A DNA stretch of 64,000 nt, from the NCBI GenBank assembly GCA_958410215.1, contig CATYOF010000006.1:1-64000 (forward strand). Reading direction: 5' to 3'. The stretch's first letter is position 1; the number at the start of each line of letters is the position of its first letter. The position numbers and the translations under genes are program-made. The stretch is from an uncultured Cryptobacterium sp. GTDB lineage: Bacteria; Actinomycetota; Coriobacteriia; Coriobacteriales; Eggerthellaceae. Below, one piece after another: positions 9,698-19,537 of the stretch. The notes below the pieces were generated by a model. That model made no database searches. It had not been told where the DNA came from and saw nothing but the letters and a program-made list of their open reading frames with translations.

Positions 9698-9744
9698 TGT
9701 ATTCTCTATAACGTCAAACGTACGATGCCTTTATGGAGGAAATA

Positions 9745-10770
9745 ATGAGCCAGGACAAAGAAAAGGCCTTAAAAATTACCACCGACCAAATTGAACAGAA
9801 ATTTGGTAAGGGTTCTATTATGAAATTGGGCGAATCAACCAATCTTCAAATTGGAGTTATTCCTACAGGAGCATTACCTCTTGATGTAGCTTTAGGCATT
9901 GGCGGGGTACCTCGAGGTCGTATTGTTGAAATCTATGGTCCTGAATCAAGCGGTAAAACAACCATTGCGCTTCATATTATTGCGGAAGCACAGGCAGCAG
10001 GTGGAGTTGTCGCATTCATTGATGCTGAACATGCCCTCGATCCGGTATATGCCGCAAAACTTGGGGTAGATGTTGATGAAATGCTTATTTCTCAACCTGA
10101 TACCGGTGAACAAGCACTCGAAATTTGCGACATGCTTGTTCGCTCAGGTGCTATCGATTGTGTGGTAATTGACTCGGTTGCCGCTTTGGTTCCTCGTGCT
10201 GAAATTGAGGGAGAAATTGGAGATACTACTGTTGGCCTGCAAGCACGCCTTATGAGTCAAGCGCTTCGTAAGCTCGCTGGTTCTCTTTCTCGTTCAAATA
10301 CTACCTGTATTTTTATCAATCAGCTTCGTGAAAAAATTGGGGTTATGTTTGGTAATCCTGAAACAACCACTGGTGGTCGCGCTTTAAAGTTTTATTCCAG
10401 CGTTCGCATTGATGTGCGCAGATTTGATTCGGTAAAAAAAGACGGCGAATTCGTAGGAAATCGTGTACGTGCTAAGGTGGTAAAGAACAAAGTCGCACCT
10501 CCTTTCCGTCAAGCAGAATTTGACATCATGTATGGTGAAGGCATCTCAAAAGAAGGCTGCATCCTTGATATGGGTGTAGAGGCTGGTATCGTTAAGAAAA
10601 GCGGTTCTTGGTTCAACTATGGTGATGAACGTCTTGGTCAGGGCAGGGAAGCAGCAAAACGAACCCTTAAAGAAAATCCTGATGTTCGTGATGAAATAGA
10701 AAATAAAATTCGTGCAGAATTTGATCTACCAGCAGTTGGCGAACAAGCTACTTCTACAACAGAAGCATAA
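9745..10770 (+). CDS. recA: recombinase RecA
   Basis: RecA forms filaments on single-stranded DNA, drives strand exchange and triggers LexA self-cleavage. The 341-residue product is of normal length. It shows Walker A 'GPESSGKTT', the MAW-region 'FIDAEHALDP' and the loop 'EIEGEIGDTTVGLQAR'. The ATG at 9745 follows GGAGG at 9735-9739; an in-frame ATG at 9733 overlaps that site and is not used. A perfect LexA box precedes it and recX follows 21 bases later, so both are probably SOS-induced together. Confidence 0.98.
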   Translation: MSQDKEKALKITTDQIEQKFGKGSIMKLGESTNLQIGVIPTGALPLDVALGIGGVPRGRIVEIYGPESSGKTTIALHIIAEAQAAGGVVAFIDAEHALDPVYAAKLGVDVDEMLISQPDTGEQALEICDMLVRSGAIDCVVIDSVAALVPRAEIEGEIGDTTVGLQARLMSQALRKLAGSLSRSNTTCIFINQLREKIGVMFGNPETTTGGRALKFYSSVRIDVRRFDSVKKDGEFVGNRVRAKVVKNKVAPPFRQAEFDIMYGEGISKEGCILDMGVEAGIVKKSGSWFNYGDERLGQGREAAKRTLKENPDVRDEIENKIRAEFDLPAVGEQATSTTEA

Positions 10771-10791
10771 AAGAGCACAAGAAGTATACTC

Positions 10792-11406
10792 ATGGTTTAT
10801 GTTACGAAAGAAACCCTTGAATCATTTCTTAACCTCAAGGGTTCTTCTCACCTGAAAGAAAACACTTCAGGGTGCTACTCTTTGGATGAAAGTTCATTCG
10901 ATCCAACTGGTTTTAAGGGTAAACCGAATAAGACTAACCCCTGTGATGAGCTTACCGAAGAAAAAGCTTTCAAGAAAATTGAACGCTTGGTTAAAGTTCG
11001 TGACAGGTCGGTTTGCGAAGTAATCAAGCGCCTTGAAAAAGATGCCTATCCTCAAGACTGTATCGATGCGGCGGTGGCACGTGCTAAAAGGTGCGGTTAC
11101 TTGGACGATGAACGATTTGCCGATGTTCTTATTCGGTCTCGTCTTCGCGCAGGTAAGGGTTTAGCAGGAATTGTTTCAGAGTTAAAACGTCATAATATTA
11201 ACCCAGAAATTCAAGTTCCTCATTTTCCTGATGCTTATCTATGTCTTTTTCCAAGTCAAAAAGATTCTGCTATTGCCTTACTTTGTAAAAAACCACCGCG
11301 CTCAAAAAATAAGCTCCAGGCCGCCTATGCAAAGCTTGTTCGTTCAGGATATAGTTCGTCACTTGCAAGTGAAGCTGCCCGTGAATGGTATCGCACGCAA
11401 GAGTAA
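10792..11406 (+). CDS. recX: RecA regulator RecX
   Basis: RecX binds the RecA filament groove and limits its growth. The 204-residue protein has the family's three-helix repeats, including 'VCEVIKRLEKDAYPQDCIDA' and 'GYLDDERFADVLI'. The N-terminal ~55 residues are not conserved in the family as I know it. It sits directly behind recA and likely shares its SOS control. The C-terminal repeat is divergent but ends with a recognisable last helix. Confidence 0.88.
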   Translation: MVYVTKETLESFLNLKGSSHLKENTSGCYSLDESSFDPTGFKGKPNKTNPCDELTEEKAFKKIERLVKVRDRSVCEVIKRLEKDAYPQDCIDAAVARAKRCGYLDDERFADVLIRSRLRAGKGLAGIVSELKRHNINPEIQVPHFPDAYLCLFPSQKDSAIALLCKKPPRSKNKLQAAYAKLVRSGYSSSLASEAAREWYRTQE

Positions 11407-11663
11407 TGGCCCAATTTGTTTAGGTATCCTGTTTTTCTATTCACGAACAAAACTCAGCTTAGCAAACTATCTAGTCAAAACTATAAATTTTGGCTATGAT
11501 CAATATGCTTGAGCTTACGTACCAGAAACGGTACTGAATATATTTTTCTACAAGTGAATAGTGTCGCTTCAGTTTTGGCGTGTGCTCTTGCCCCGGTGTA
11601 CCAGGGCATCTTTTGTGTCCTTGGCTCTCGTACTAAATCGCTGTTTGAACGAAAGGGAGTTCA

Positions 11664-13199
11664 ATGGTTGAAATTATTGTGGCTGCTGTGGTAGCCATCG
11701 TAATAGGTTTTTTAATTGGCTATTTTCTTATGCAAAAAATGCTTCATCAGCGAAATGCTGATGCTGCCCATGAGGCTGAAACTACCTTGGCAGATGCTAA
11801 ACGTGAGGCAGAAAACCTTAAACGTGAAGCATTAGTTGAAGCAAAAGACGAAGCCTTAAAAATGAAGCAGGACGCGGAACGTGAAAGTAATGAACGTATG
11901 CGTGAAGTCCGTTCTGCCGAAAATCGTATCAATCAACGTGAACAAAGCTTAGATAAGCGCATCGAGTCTCTTGATCACCGCGAACATCAAATATCTTCTT
12001 TGCAAGGACAAGTAGATCGCCGTGTAAAGGAAGTAGAACGGGCTGAACGTGAAGTTTCTCAGCGCCTTGAAGAAGTGGCAGGGCTTACGTCCGAAGAAGC
12101 TAAAACCGAACTTCTTGAAGGCTTGAAAGAAGACGTGGTTCATGAATCTGCTGCTATTATTCGTGATGCTGAAACCCGAACCAAAACAGAAGCTGACAAG
12201 AAAGCTCGAGAGATTTTAAGTGTTGCTATCCAGCGTCTTGCCGCTGATTACACCTCACAGATCACGGTTTCTACCATCCATATTCCCTCTGATGATTTAA
12301 AGGGCCGTATTATTGGTAGGGAAGGTAGAAATATTCGTTCTTTTGAACAGATTACCGGCACGAACCTCATCATCGATGACACCCCTGAATGCGTAACGGT
12401 TTCTTCGCATGATCCAGTTCGCCGCGAAATTGCAAGCGTAACTATGCAAAATCTTATCAGTGACGGTCGTATTCATCCTGCGCGCATTGAAGAAATGTTC
12501 CATAAGGCAGAAAAGTACGTTAATCAGCAAATTAAGGATGCTGCTGCTCAGGCTACCTTTGATACAGGAATTCATGATCTTCATCCAGAGCTGGAAAAAA
12601 TCCTTGGTCGTTTACGCTACCGCACTTCTTACGGTCAAAATGTATTAAACCATTCGCTTGAAGTAGCCTACTTGTGTGCCATGATGGCCTCTGAATTAGG
12701 GCTTGACCCTGTTCCAGCAAAGCGTGCAGGTCTCTTACATGACATTGGCAAAGCGGTAGATCATGAAATTGAAGGTTCTCATGCGGTCATTGGTGCCGAT
12801 CTTGCCCGCCGCTATGGAGAAGAACCTGCCATTGTGCACGCCATTGAGGCTCACCACAACGATGTTGAACCTCAGTCTGTCGTTGATGTTTTGGTTCAAG
12901 CGGCAGATGCGGTTTCTGCTGCTCGTCCTGGCGCACGCAAAGAAAATATTGAATCCTACATTAAGCGCTTAGAAAAACTGGAAGAAATTGCAAATTCTTA
13001 TCCCGGAGTTGAGCGAACCCATGCAATTCAGGCAGGTCGTGAAGTACGTGTTATTGTTACCCCTGAAGAAGTGGATGAAGCGCATGCAACCGTCTTAGCA
13101 CACGATATTGCTCAACAAATCCAAAATGAGACGAAGTATCCCGGTCAGGTAAAAGTTGTAGTAATTCGCGAAACTCGCTCAGTTGACTATGCGAAATAA
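11664..13199 (+). CDS. rny: ribonuclease Y
   Basis: RNase Y is a membrane-anchored endonuclease that starts mRNA decay. The 511 residues comprise an N-terminal membrane helix (~3-22), a long charged coiled coil (~25-190), a KH RNA-binding domain with 'GRIIGREGRNIRSFEQITG', and an HD domain with 'LLHDIGKAVDHE' near residue 356. The ATG follows GAAAGGGAG. The 257 bases between recX and this gene hold no other gene; a GC-rich hairpin near 11587-11607 may be a leader or terminator. Confidence 0.97.
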   Translation: MVEIIVAAVVAIVIGFLIGYFLMQKMLHQRNADAAHEAETTLADAKREAENLKREALVEAKDEALKMKQDAERESNERMREVRSAENRINQREQSLDKRIESLDHREHQISSLQGQVDRRVKEVERAEREVSQRLEEVAGLTSEEAKTELLEGLKEDVVHESAAIIRDAETRTKTEADKKAREILSVAIQRLAADYTSQITVSTIHIPSDDLKGRIIGREGRNIRSFEQITGTNLIIDDTPECVTVSSHDPVRREIASVTMQNLISDGRIHPARIEEMFHKAEKYVNQQIKDAAAQATFDTGIHDLHPELEKILGRLRYRTSYGQNVLNHSLEVAYLCAMMASELGLDPVPAKRAGLLHDIGKAVDHEIEGSHAVIGADLARRYGEEPAIVHAIEAHHNDVEPQSVVDVLVQAADAVSAARPGARKENIESYIKRLEKLEEIANSYPGVERTHAIQAGREVRVIVTPEEVDEAHATVLAHDIAQQIQNETKYPGQVKVVVIRETRSVDYAK

Positions 13200-13274
13200 G
13201 CACCTTTTTATTGATTTTATTTATGCAAATTAGATGAGTTTACCTATCTTGCATCTTTTCATTTAACACTACGT

Positions 13275-13305
13275 AATGGCCTTAGTTTATCTAGGGCCAT
13301 TTTTA
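13275..13305 (+). terminator. terminator after rny
   Basis: A 7-bp stem AATGGCC/GGCCATT (13275-13281 with 13295-13301) runs into a T tract. It lies between the rny stop and the chosen start of the next gene. Confidence 0.65.
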
Positions 13306-13314
13306 GGAAAGCCG

Positions 13315-14424
13315 ATGGATTCATCACTTGAACAATTCATTCATACGGTTTCAGGAGATCACTATTTTCGTGTAGAAGATGATTTGGGAAATGGCTTTGT
13401 TCGTCTTCGCGCTGCTGAAGCGCAGCGACGTCAGGCCCTACAGGATATTCGTTCGTTTGAGGATGTTATCATCGAACTTTTACGCAATGCGCGCGATGCT
13501 CATGCCCACGCAATTTTCGTTGCCACGTGGACTGAAGACTCTAAGCGCTTTGCTACTATACTCGACGATGGAGATGGCATTCCAGCTTCTATGCATCAGA
13601 CGGTATTTGAGCCCTTTGTTACTTCCAAATTAGATTCCTTTCATTCGGATAAATGGGGAGTACATGGTCGTGGCATGGCATTGTATTCAATCAAGCAAAA
13701 CGTAGAGGAAGCTTGCATCCTTGCTTCGGAAACTGATCTTGGATCGGTATTTCATGTCGTGTCTGATCTTAATCGCCTTGGAGAAAAACGTGACCAATCT
13801 ACCTATCCTACGATCTCAAAAAACGATGAAGGAAAGCCGGTCCTTCGTGGACCGCATAACATCATAAGAACCGTTATGGAATTCGCCATAGAAGAGCGCA
13901 ACCATATTTCGGTATATTTGGGAAGCAGCGCGCAAATCGTATCAACCCTCTATCATCTGGGATCCAATGCTGCTTCAAAACTTTCCTATATTTTTGAAAG
14001 CTACGATGAATCCACCCCGTATCTGCAACGTTTTGCGTATGTAGACGATGCTGAATCGCTTGCGAATTTGGCTAATTCTCTGGGCTTTCCTCTTTCTCAA
14101 CGAAGTGCTCATCGTATTTTAAATGGCGAAATAAAACCGCTTCCTCTTCATTTGGAATACTTACGTAAGGAAGGAAAACCTTCAGGTAGACCCACTTCAA
14201 CACTTAAAAGCTCAGACAAAGGCAAAGCACATCTGGCTTCATCTAAGATTTCCTTTAGTAAAGAGGATCTTGCAGGCTTTTCTAAAGCGGTCATGCATTC
14301 CTATGACGATTTGGCCGAAGCCTACTACCTTGATAAAAACGTTGAACCAAACATAGCAGCAAAAAGTGGCAATCTCATCATTTCCATTCCTCTTCATTCT
14401 CGTGATTTTACCGGCGATTCCTAA
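13315..14424 (+). CDS. GHKL-fold ATPase of unknown function
   Basis: The N-terminal third of this 369-residue protein is a GHKL (histidine kinase/Hsp90/MutL) ATP-binding domain. The N box 'ELLRNARDA' is near residue 53, the G1 box 'DDGDGIP' near 84 and the G2 box 'GVHGRGMALYSIK' near 115. I see no histidine-phosphoacceptor domain, receiver, membrane helix or MutL C-terminus, and I do not recognise the rest. The ATG at 13315 follows AGGAAAG; an upstream ATG at 13276 lies inside the terminator hairpin. It sits between rny and spoVS. Roles as a stand-alone kinase, a chaperone-like ATPase or a DNA-associated ATPase are all open. Confidence 0.8.
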   Translation: MDSSLEQFIHTVSGDHYFRVEDDLGNGFVRLRAAEAQRRQALQDIRSFEDVIIELLRNARDAHAHAIFVATWTEDSKRFATILDDGDGIPASMHQTVFEPFVTSKLDSFHSDKWGVHGRGMALYSIKQNVEEACILASETDLGSVFHVVSDLNRLGEKRDQSTYPTISKNDEGKPVLRGPHNIIRTVMEFAIEERNHISVYLGSSAQIVSTLYHLGSNAASKLSYIFESYDESTPYLQRFAYVDDAESLANLANSLGFPLSQRSAHRILNGEIKPLPLHLEYLRKEGKPSGRPTSTLKSSDKGKAHLASSKISFSKEDLAGFSKAVMHSYDDLAEAYYLDKNVEPNIAAKSGNLIISIPLHSRDFTGDS

Positions 14425-14525
14425 CGCTTGGTTTGCGAGAATAACTTGTTCTGAGTAAAATAACTTAGTCTATCAATAAACGAATTAGTACAATGCAAAA
14501 CGATCGTACCCTGAAAGATTTACCT

Positions 14526-14843
14526 ATGAGTAATGCAGTAAACTCAACATCGCACGATAAGCCACCTATTGGTTGTCTTAAAGTCTCTTCAAAATCTTCT
14601 CCTGCCTCAGTTGCAGGCGCCATTGCCGGCATGATTAAAGACGGTTCTCATGTAGAAATTCAATCGGTAGGGGCAGGCGCTGTCAATCAAGCAGTTAAAG
14701 CTATAGCAATTTCTCGTGGTTTTCTTTCTCCCGTGGGTATTGAAATCGTATGCATACCTTCTTTTGCGGATATTGTTATTGATGGGGAATATCGCACTGC
14801 TATCCGTTTTTCCGTAGAACCCCGTGTTGCACTACATTCGTAA
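14526..14843 (+). CDS. spoVS: stage V sporulation protein S (SpoVS)
   Basis: This small Alba-like protein carries the highly conserved SpoVS core: 'LKVSSKSSPASVAGAIAG', 'VGAGAVNQAVKAIAISRGF', and a C-terminus ending 'IRFSVEPR'. In Bacillus, SpoVS influences sporulation and septation, but the family is widespread in non-sporulating bacteria, including this lineage. The ATG at 14526 is chosen for its GAAAG and match to family length; ATG 14493 would add 11 residues. A short polar N-terminal extension of about 16 residues precedes the core. Confidence 0.93.
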   Translation: MSNAVNSTSHDKPPIGCLKVSSKSSPASVAGAIAGMIKDGSHVEIQSVGAGAVNQAVKAIAISRGFLSPVGIEIVCIPSFADIVIDGEYRTAIRFSVEPRVALHS

Positions 14844-14867
14844 AACGTAATAGAAAGCTGAATCCTT

Positions 14868-16295
14868 TTGACTACAATTTCTCTTTGCGCTAATGCTTCA
14901 AATCAGTCTCCTTTAGCAGAAATTCTTGACTGGGATACTACATCCTTTAGTTCTTTTATTGACACAACGTTTAGCGTGGTAACGTTTGGTTGCCAAATGA
15001 ATAAACACGATTCTGAACGCATTGTGGGAATGCTAACCGCACTCGGTTCACGTCAAGTTCACACCATTGAAGAATCTGACATTATTATCTATGTTACGTG
15101 CTGCGTTCGAGAAGCGGCTGATGTTCGCTTGATGGGACAGGTAGCTTCCCTTAAAAACGTTCCACTTCGTAGCGATTCGCCCCTTTCAAAACGCGTGGTG
15201 GTAATTGGAGGTTGTATAGGTCAGCGCGATGGAGAAAAGCTTACCGAAAAGTTACCACACGTTGATGTGGTATTTGGAACTTTTAATCTTGCCAGCATGC
15301 CAAAGCTTATTCATGATGCCATATCACAAGGTGGCCACCAGGTTGAAGTGCTTGATGAAGCTTCCTCTTTTCCCACCGATGTTCCTTCAGAGCGTGAATC
15401 CCGCTGGTCTGCCTGGCTTCCTATTTCAATTGGATGCAATAACTTTTGCACTTATTGCATTGTTCCCTATGTTCGTGGTCGAGAAAAATCAAGACCACTG
15501 GAAGATATTGTGGCCGATGCTAAAAACCTCATAAAAGATGGCGTTAAAGAAATAACTCTTTTAGGACAAAACGTAAATTCATATGGGCGCGATTTATATG
15601 GGCAACCTGAATTTGCAAAGCTTTTATATGCAATTGCCGATACTAATATAGAGCGAATTCGTTTTGCCACATCTCATCCTAAAGATTTAAATGATGAGGT
15701 AATTAAAGCGTTTGGTGAGCTTGATAATCTCATGCCTGCATTGCACCTTCCAGTGCAATCAGGATCTAACACTATATTAAAGGCAATGAATCGTCGTTAC
15801 ACCCGAGAACACTATCTGGAAATTATTGATAAACTACGTGCTGTTCGTCCTGATATTGCGCTTTCTACCGACGTGATTGTTGGTTTTCCGGGGGAGACTG
15901 AGGAAGATTTCGAGCAAACCTATGATCTTGTTAACCAGGTTGGGTATCACCAGGTATTTACCTTCTTATATTCCAAGCGTGAAGGTACGCCTGCTGCTCG
16001 AATGGAAGACACTACTCCTCATGAGGTTATTCAAGAACGGTTCGAGCGTTTGGTTCAATTGGTTCAGGATCGCGCGTATGAGGTAAATCAAACTGATGCG
16101 TATTCAGTTGTTTCGGTTTTGGTTGAAGGAGTTTCAAAACGAGACCCAAACGTTTTAATGGGTCGAAGCGAAAAGAATCAAACCGTGCATGCACCTATTC
16201 CTCAAGGTACCACTATCGAACAGCTACAAGGTTCCATTATTCCTGTTCAGATTGAGCAAGCACGAGCCTGGTATTTGCGGGGTAGGGTGCTGTAG
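14868..16295 (+). CDS. miaB: tRNA (N6-isopentenyl adenosine-37-C2)-methylthiotransferase MiaB
   Basis: MiaB adds the methylthio group to i6A37 of tRNAs reading UNN codons. The 475-residue protein shows the MTTase N-domain 'VVTFGCQMNKHDSERI', the radical-SAM motif 'CNNFCTYC' near residue 190 and a C-terminal TRAM domain. The start is a TTG at 14868 with AGAAAG ten bases upstream. Its stop shares one base with the GTG start of miaA, whose product makes the i6A37 substrate, so both steps of ms2i6A formation are translationally coupled. Confidence 0.95.
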   Translation: MTTISLCANASNQSPLAEILDWDTTSFSSFIDTTFSVVTFGCQMNKHDSERIVGMLTALGSRQVHTIEESDIIIYVTCCVREAADVRLMGQVASLKNVPLRSDSPLSKRVVVIGGCIGQRDGEKLTEKLPHVDVVFGTFNLASMPKLIHDAISQGGHQVEVLDEASSFPTDVPSERESRWSAWLPISIGCNNFCTYCIVPYVRGREKSRPLEDIVADAKNLIKDGVKEITLLGQNVNSYGRDLYGQPEFAKLLYAIADTNIERIRFATSHPKDLNDEVIKAFGELDNLMPALHLPVQSGSNTILKAMNRRYTREHYLEIIDKLRAVRPDIALSTDVIVGFPGETEEDFEQTYDLVNQVGYHQVFTFLYSKREGTPAARMEDTTPHEVIQERFERLVQLVQDRAYEVNQTDAYSVVSVLVEGVSKRDPNVLMGRSEKNQTVHAPIPQGTTIEQLQGSIIPVQIEQARAWYLRGRVL

Positions 16296-17236
16296 TGGCG
16301 TATCCGTTTCCTGTTATTGCGATATTAGGTCCTACCGCTTCTGGGAAATCTGAAGTTGCCCAAAAGGTAGCGTTAGAACTTGAAGGGGAAGTGGTTTCTG
16401 CTGATTCGATGCAGATATACCGTTCAATGGATATTGGCACAGCGAAACTTTTACCTTCTGAAAGATTAGTCCCTCATCATCTTATTGACATTCTGGACCC
16501 AGGAGATGCTTTTTCAGCCCAACAGTTCCAGCAGCTTTCTCGTAAAGCATTTATCGATATTGAGCAACGGAACAAGATTCCTGTTCTTTGCGGTGGAACA
16601 GGGCTTTATGTTCAAGCTTCGCTAGAAGATATGCGCTTTCCTAAAGGGGACCAAAAGCATAATCCGGTCCGCGAAAAGTATGAGCTTATGGCAAAAGAGC
16701 AGGGTAATCAAGCGGTTTGGGATGTCTTGAACGAGCTTGATCCTGCAAGCGCTTCAATATTACATGTTAATAATGTACGTCGCGTTATACGCGCTCTTGA
16801 GATGCACGAACAAGGTGTTTCCTATGCGGAACAGGTAAAGCACATGAAACACCTTCCCGAAGTAGTGCCTTCTCTTCGCTTTGGTTTGCAGCGCGACCCT
16901 GCTCTCTTGGCAAAGCGCATTAACGATCGTGTTGACACCATGATTGAGCATGGTCTTATTGAAGAGGTAAACCATCTCTTGCAGCAGGGATTTCGTGATG
17001 CCCTTACTGCTCCACAGGCAATTGGGTATAAAGAAATTGTGAGTTATCTAGACGGCACCATTTCCCTTGTAGAAGCTGTTGAACAAATAAAAACTGCAAC
17101 CAGGCGGTATGCGAAACGACAGCGCACATGGTTACGGCGTGATTTCCGTCTTACTATGCTTGACGCTGATACATTAACAATAGGTCAAATCGTTGACGTT
17201 ATATGCGATTCCTATCGCAAGACCTCTACACTATGA
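16295..17236 (+). CDS. miaA: tRNA dimethylallyltransferase MiaA
   Basis: MiaA transfers a dimethylallyl group to A37 of tRNA. The 313-residue product begins 'MAYPFPVIAILGPTASGKSE' with its P-loop, then has the conserved 'SADSMQIYRSMDIGTAK' and 'VLCGGTGLYVQA', and ends with the basic 'RRYAKRQRTWLRRD' stretch. The GTG start overlaps the miaB stop by one base. It is intact and of normal length. Confidence 0.96.
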   Translation: MAYPFPVIAILGPTASGKSEVAQKVALELEGEVVSADSMQIYRSMDIGTAKLLPSERLVPHHLIDILDPGDAFSAQQFQQLSRKAFIDIEQRNKIPVLCGGTGLYVQASLEDMRFPKGDQKHNPVREKYELMAKEQGNQAVWDVLNELDPASASILHVNNVRRVIRALEMHEQGVSYAEQVKHMKHLPEVVPSLRFGLQRDPALLAKRINDRVDTMIEHGLIEEVNHLLQQGFRDALTAPQAIGYKEIVSYLDGTISLVEAVEQIKTATRRYAKRQRTWLRRDFRLTMLDADTLTIGQIVDVICDSYRKTSTL

Positions 17237-17280
17237 AACGATTCCGTAAAGATTAGCGCTCTATAACAAAGGGGAACAAC

Positions 17281-18198
17281 GTGAAGCTTTCGTTTTATAA
17301 ATATCATGGCCTTGGTAACGACTTTGTAATGGTTGACGATATGTCTAACCGTATTTCGTTAACGACTGACCAAGTTCGATTCTTGTGTGATAGACATTTT
17401 GGTATTGGTGCTGATGGTGTCATATTAGTTCGTCCTTCTGATAGACCAGAGTGCACCGCCTACATGCACTACATCAATTCGGATGGTACGTTGGCTGAAA
17501 TGTGTGGCAATGGTATTCGCTGTTTTGCTCGTTTTCTTGTTGATCAGGGATATATCAGCAACACAACCACCTCATTTATTGCCGACACCCTTCGAGGACC
17601 TCTGTCTCTTGAGTTGCACTATGATTCCGAAGGGGAATTCGAACGCGCGGTTGTGGATATGGACGAACCTATCTTAACCGCCGCACAAATCCCCACCACA
17701 CTTCCCGAAACGTATGTTGAATCAGCAGGTTGCGAATTTGTCCGTGAAGAACCACTGGAGTCTCCCTGGGGAACATTTGCCTTCACGTGTGTTTCTATGG
17801 GTAACCCCCATGCGGTGTGCTTCCTGAATGATATAGAAGCTTTGCCAGATGATTGTTTTTCGGGAGCAGAAAAGTCGCTTGACACCTTTAAACTCAACGA
17901 AATTGGGGCTTTCTTTGAAAATCATTCGGTATTCCCCGCAAAAAGCAATATAGAATTCATTGTGGTCGATAACGACGGGCTTCATATGCGCGTTTTTGAA
18001 CGCGGTTGCGGAGAAACCTTAGCATGTGGAACGGGTGCCTGTGCGAGCCTCGTAGCTGCTGTTCTTACCAATAGATCAGAGCGCCATAACAAAGTTCATT
18101 TACGCGGTGGTATATTAGACATCACCTGGAATGAAAATAATCATGTTTACATGGCCGGACCTTCACTTTGTTCGTTTACAGGTACGGTTGAACTATAA
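17281..18198 (+). CDS. dapF: diaminopimelate epimerase
   Basis: DapF converts LL- to meso-diaminopimelate for peptidoglycan and lysine. The 305-residue enzyme has 'YHGLGNDFVMVDD', the first catalytic cysteine in 'EMCGNGIRCFARF' and the second in 'ETLACGTGACAS'. The GTG start follows AAGGGGA. The length is slightly above the usual 275 because of a longer middle region around residues 120-160. Confidence 0.95.
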   Translation: MKLSFYKYHGLGNDFVMVDDMSNRISLTTDQVRFLCDRHFGIGADGVILVRPSDRPECTAYMHYINSDGTLAEMCGNGIRCFARFLVDQGYISNTTTSFIADTLRGPLSLELHYDSEGEFERAVVDMDEPILTAAQIPTTLPETYVESAGCEFVREEPLESPWGTFAFTCVSMGNPHAVCFLNDIEALPDDCFSGAEKSLDTFKLNEIGAFFENHSVFPAKSNIEFIVVDNDGLHMRVFERGCGETLACGTGACASLVAAVLTNRSERHNKVHLRGGILDITWNENNHVYMAGPSLCSFTGTVEL

Positions 18199-18209
18199 GT
18201 AGAGGATAT

Positions 18210-19526
18210 ATGCCAGAGTACATTTTTGACGAAGTTAAACAGCACGGTCCTTCAACCATCATTGAAAAACCCCGAGAACGCGCTATTTTGGTCGGGGTTG
18301 ATAGACCGAATCAAGAATGGACTCTAGAATCATCGTTAGCAGAGCTTGAACGTCTTGCCTGGACTGCAGGTGCGGACATGGTTGCCAAAACTACTCAACG
18401 TCTAGAATCACCTAATCCTCGTACTTTTGTGGGAAGTGGTAAGGCTGAAGAAATTGCACAGCTTGCACGAACCTACGCAGCTGATGTGGTCATTTTTGAT
18501 GATGAGCTTACCCCTTCTCAACAATCCAATTTAGAAAAAGTGGTAGGGAAGGATGTTAAAGTTATCGATCGAACGGCCCTTATTTTAGATATTTTTGCCC
18601 TTCATGCCACAAGTAAAGAAGGACGTCTCCAAGTTCGTTTGGCTCAAAATCAGTACTTATATCCTCGATTAAGAGGCATGTGGGCTCATCTGGCTTCGAA
18701 TCGTATGGGTGGCGGTGTTGGCTCCCGCTTCGGTGAAGGTGAAAGCCAGTTAGAGGTAGACCGCCGCTTAATTCGTAATCGTATTACTGCTATTAAACGC
18801 GAATTATCAAGTCTTTCTAAAAAGCGTGACCTCCAAAGAAAAAAGAGAAAAGAATCAGGGATATTCAAGGTGGCGCTTGCAGGATACACCAATGCAGGAA
18901 AGTCAAGCCTGCTTAACGCTATTACCGGTTCTGACGTTTTAAGCTATGACAAGCTTTTTGCAACCCTTGATTCAACAACACGTCAATTAGTTTTACCTGA
19001 AGGTAAAGAAATAACCCTCACCGATACCGTAGGTTTCATCCAAAAGCTACCAACCACCTTAGTAGAAGCCTTTAAATCTACCTTAGATGAAATAAATGGT
19101 GCCGATTTAATTCTTCACGTGGTTGATGCGTCCGATGATCAACATGCTCAACAAATTGACACGGTCAATATGGTTCTTGAACAAATTGGAGCCCATGAAA
19201 TTGGTCGTATTGAGGTAATGAATAAGTTAGATTTGCTAACACAGGGCCAATACGAAGCACTTTCAACGCGATTCCCCCATGCGGTATTTACGTCAACCAA
19301 AACACGAGAAGGGCTTGATGAATTAATTCATCGCATTGGGGTAGTATCTTCTGCGCAAGATGAATTACTTGACCTGCTCGTTCCCTTTAACAGGGGAGAT
19401 ATAGTTTCTTTCATACATCAACGTTGTACCATATTAAGCGAAACCTACGAAGAAAAAGGGACACACCTTATTGTGCGTGCAGGAAAACAAGCAGCTGCTA
19501 AAGTTGCTGACTTCAAACAGGATTAA
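18210..19526 (+). CDS. hflX: ribosome-associated GTPase HflX
   Basis: HflX is a translational GTPase that splits stalled or stressed ribosomes. The 438-residue product has the HflX N-terminal domain ('NPRTFVGSGKAEEI'), a helical linker rich in Arg and Lys, and the G domain with G1 'AGYTNAGKSSLLNAI' near residue 228, G3 'DTVGF' and G4 'NKLD'. AGAGGA precedes the ATG. It converges on lexA. Confidence 0.95.
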   Translation: MPEYIFDEVKQHGPSTIIEKPRERAILVGVDRPNQEWTLESSLAELERLAWTAGADMVAKTTQRLESPNPRTFVGSGKAEEIAQLARTYAADVVIFDDELTPSQQSNLEKVVGKDVKVIDRTALILDIFALHATSKEGRLQVRLAQNQYLYPRLRGMWAHLASNRMGGGVGSRFGEGESQLEVDRRLIRNRITAIKRELSSLSKKRDLQRKKRKESGIFKVALAGYTNAGKSSLLNAITGSDVLSYDKLFATLDSTTRQLVLPEGKEITLTDTVGFIQKLPTTLVEAFKSTLDEINGADLILHVVDASDDQHAQQIDTVNMVLEQIGAHEIGRIEVMNKLDLLTQGQYEALSTRFPHAVFTSTKTREGLDELIHRIGVVSSAQDELLDLLVPFNRGDIVSFIHQRCTILSETYEEKGTHLIVRAGKQAAAKVADFKQD

Positions 19527-19537
19527 TAGATAAAGAG

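Noticed and set aside
11587..11612. Hairpin before rny as a riboswitch or tRNA
   Set aside because: It lacks tRNA features, and only a short GC stem with a mismatch is seen.
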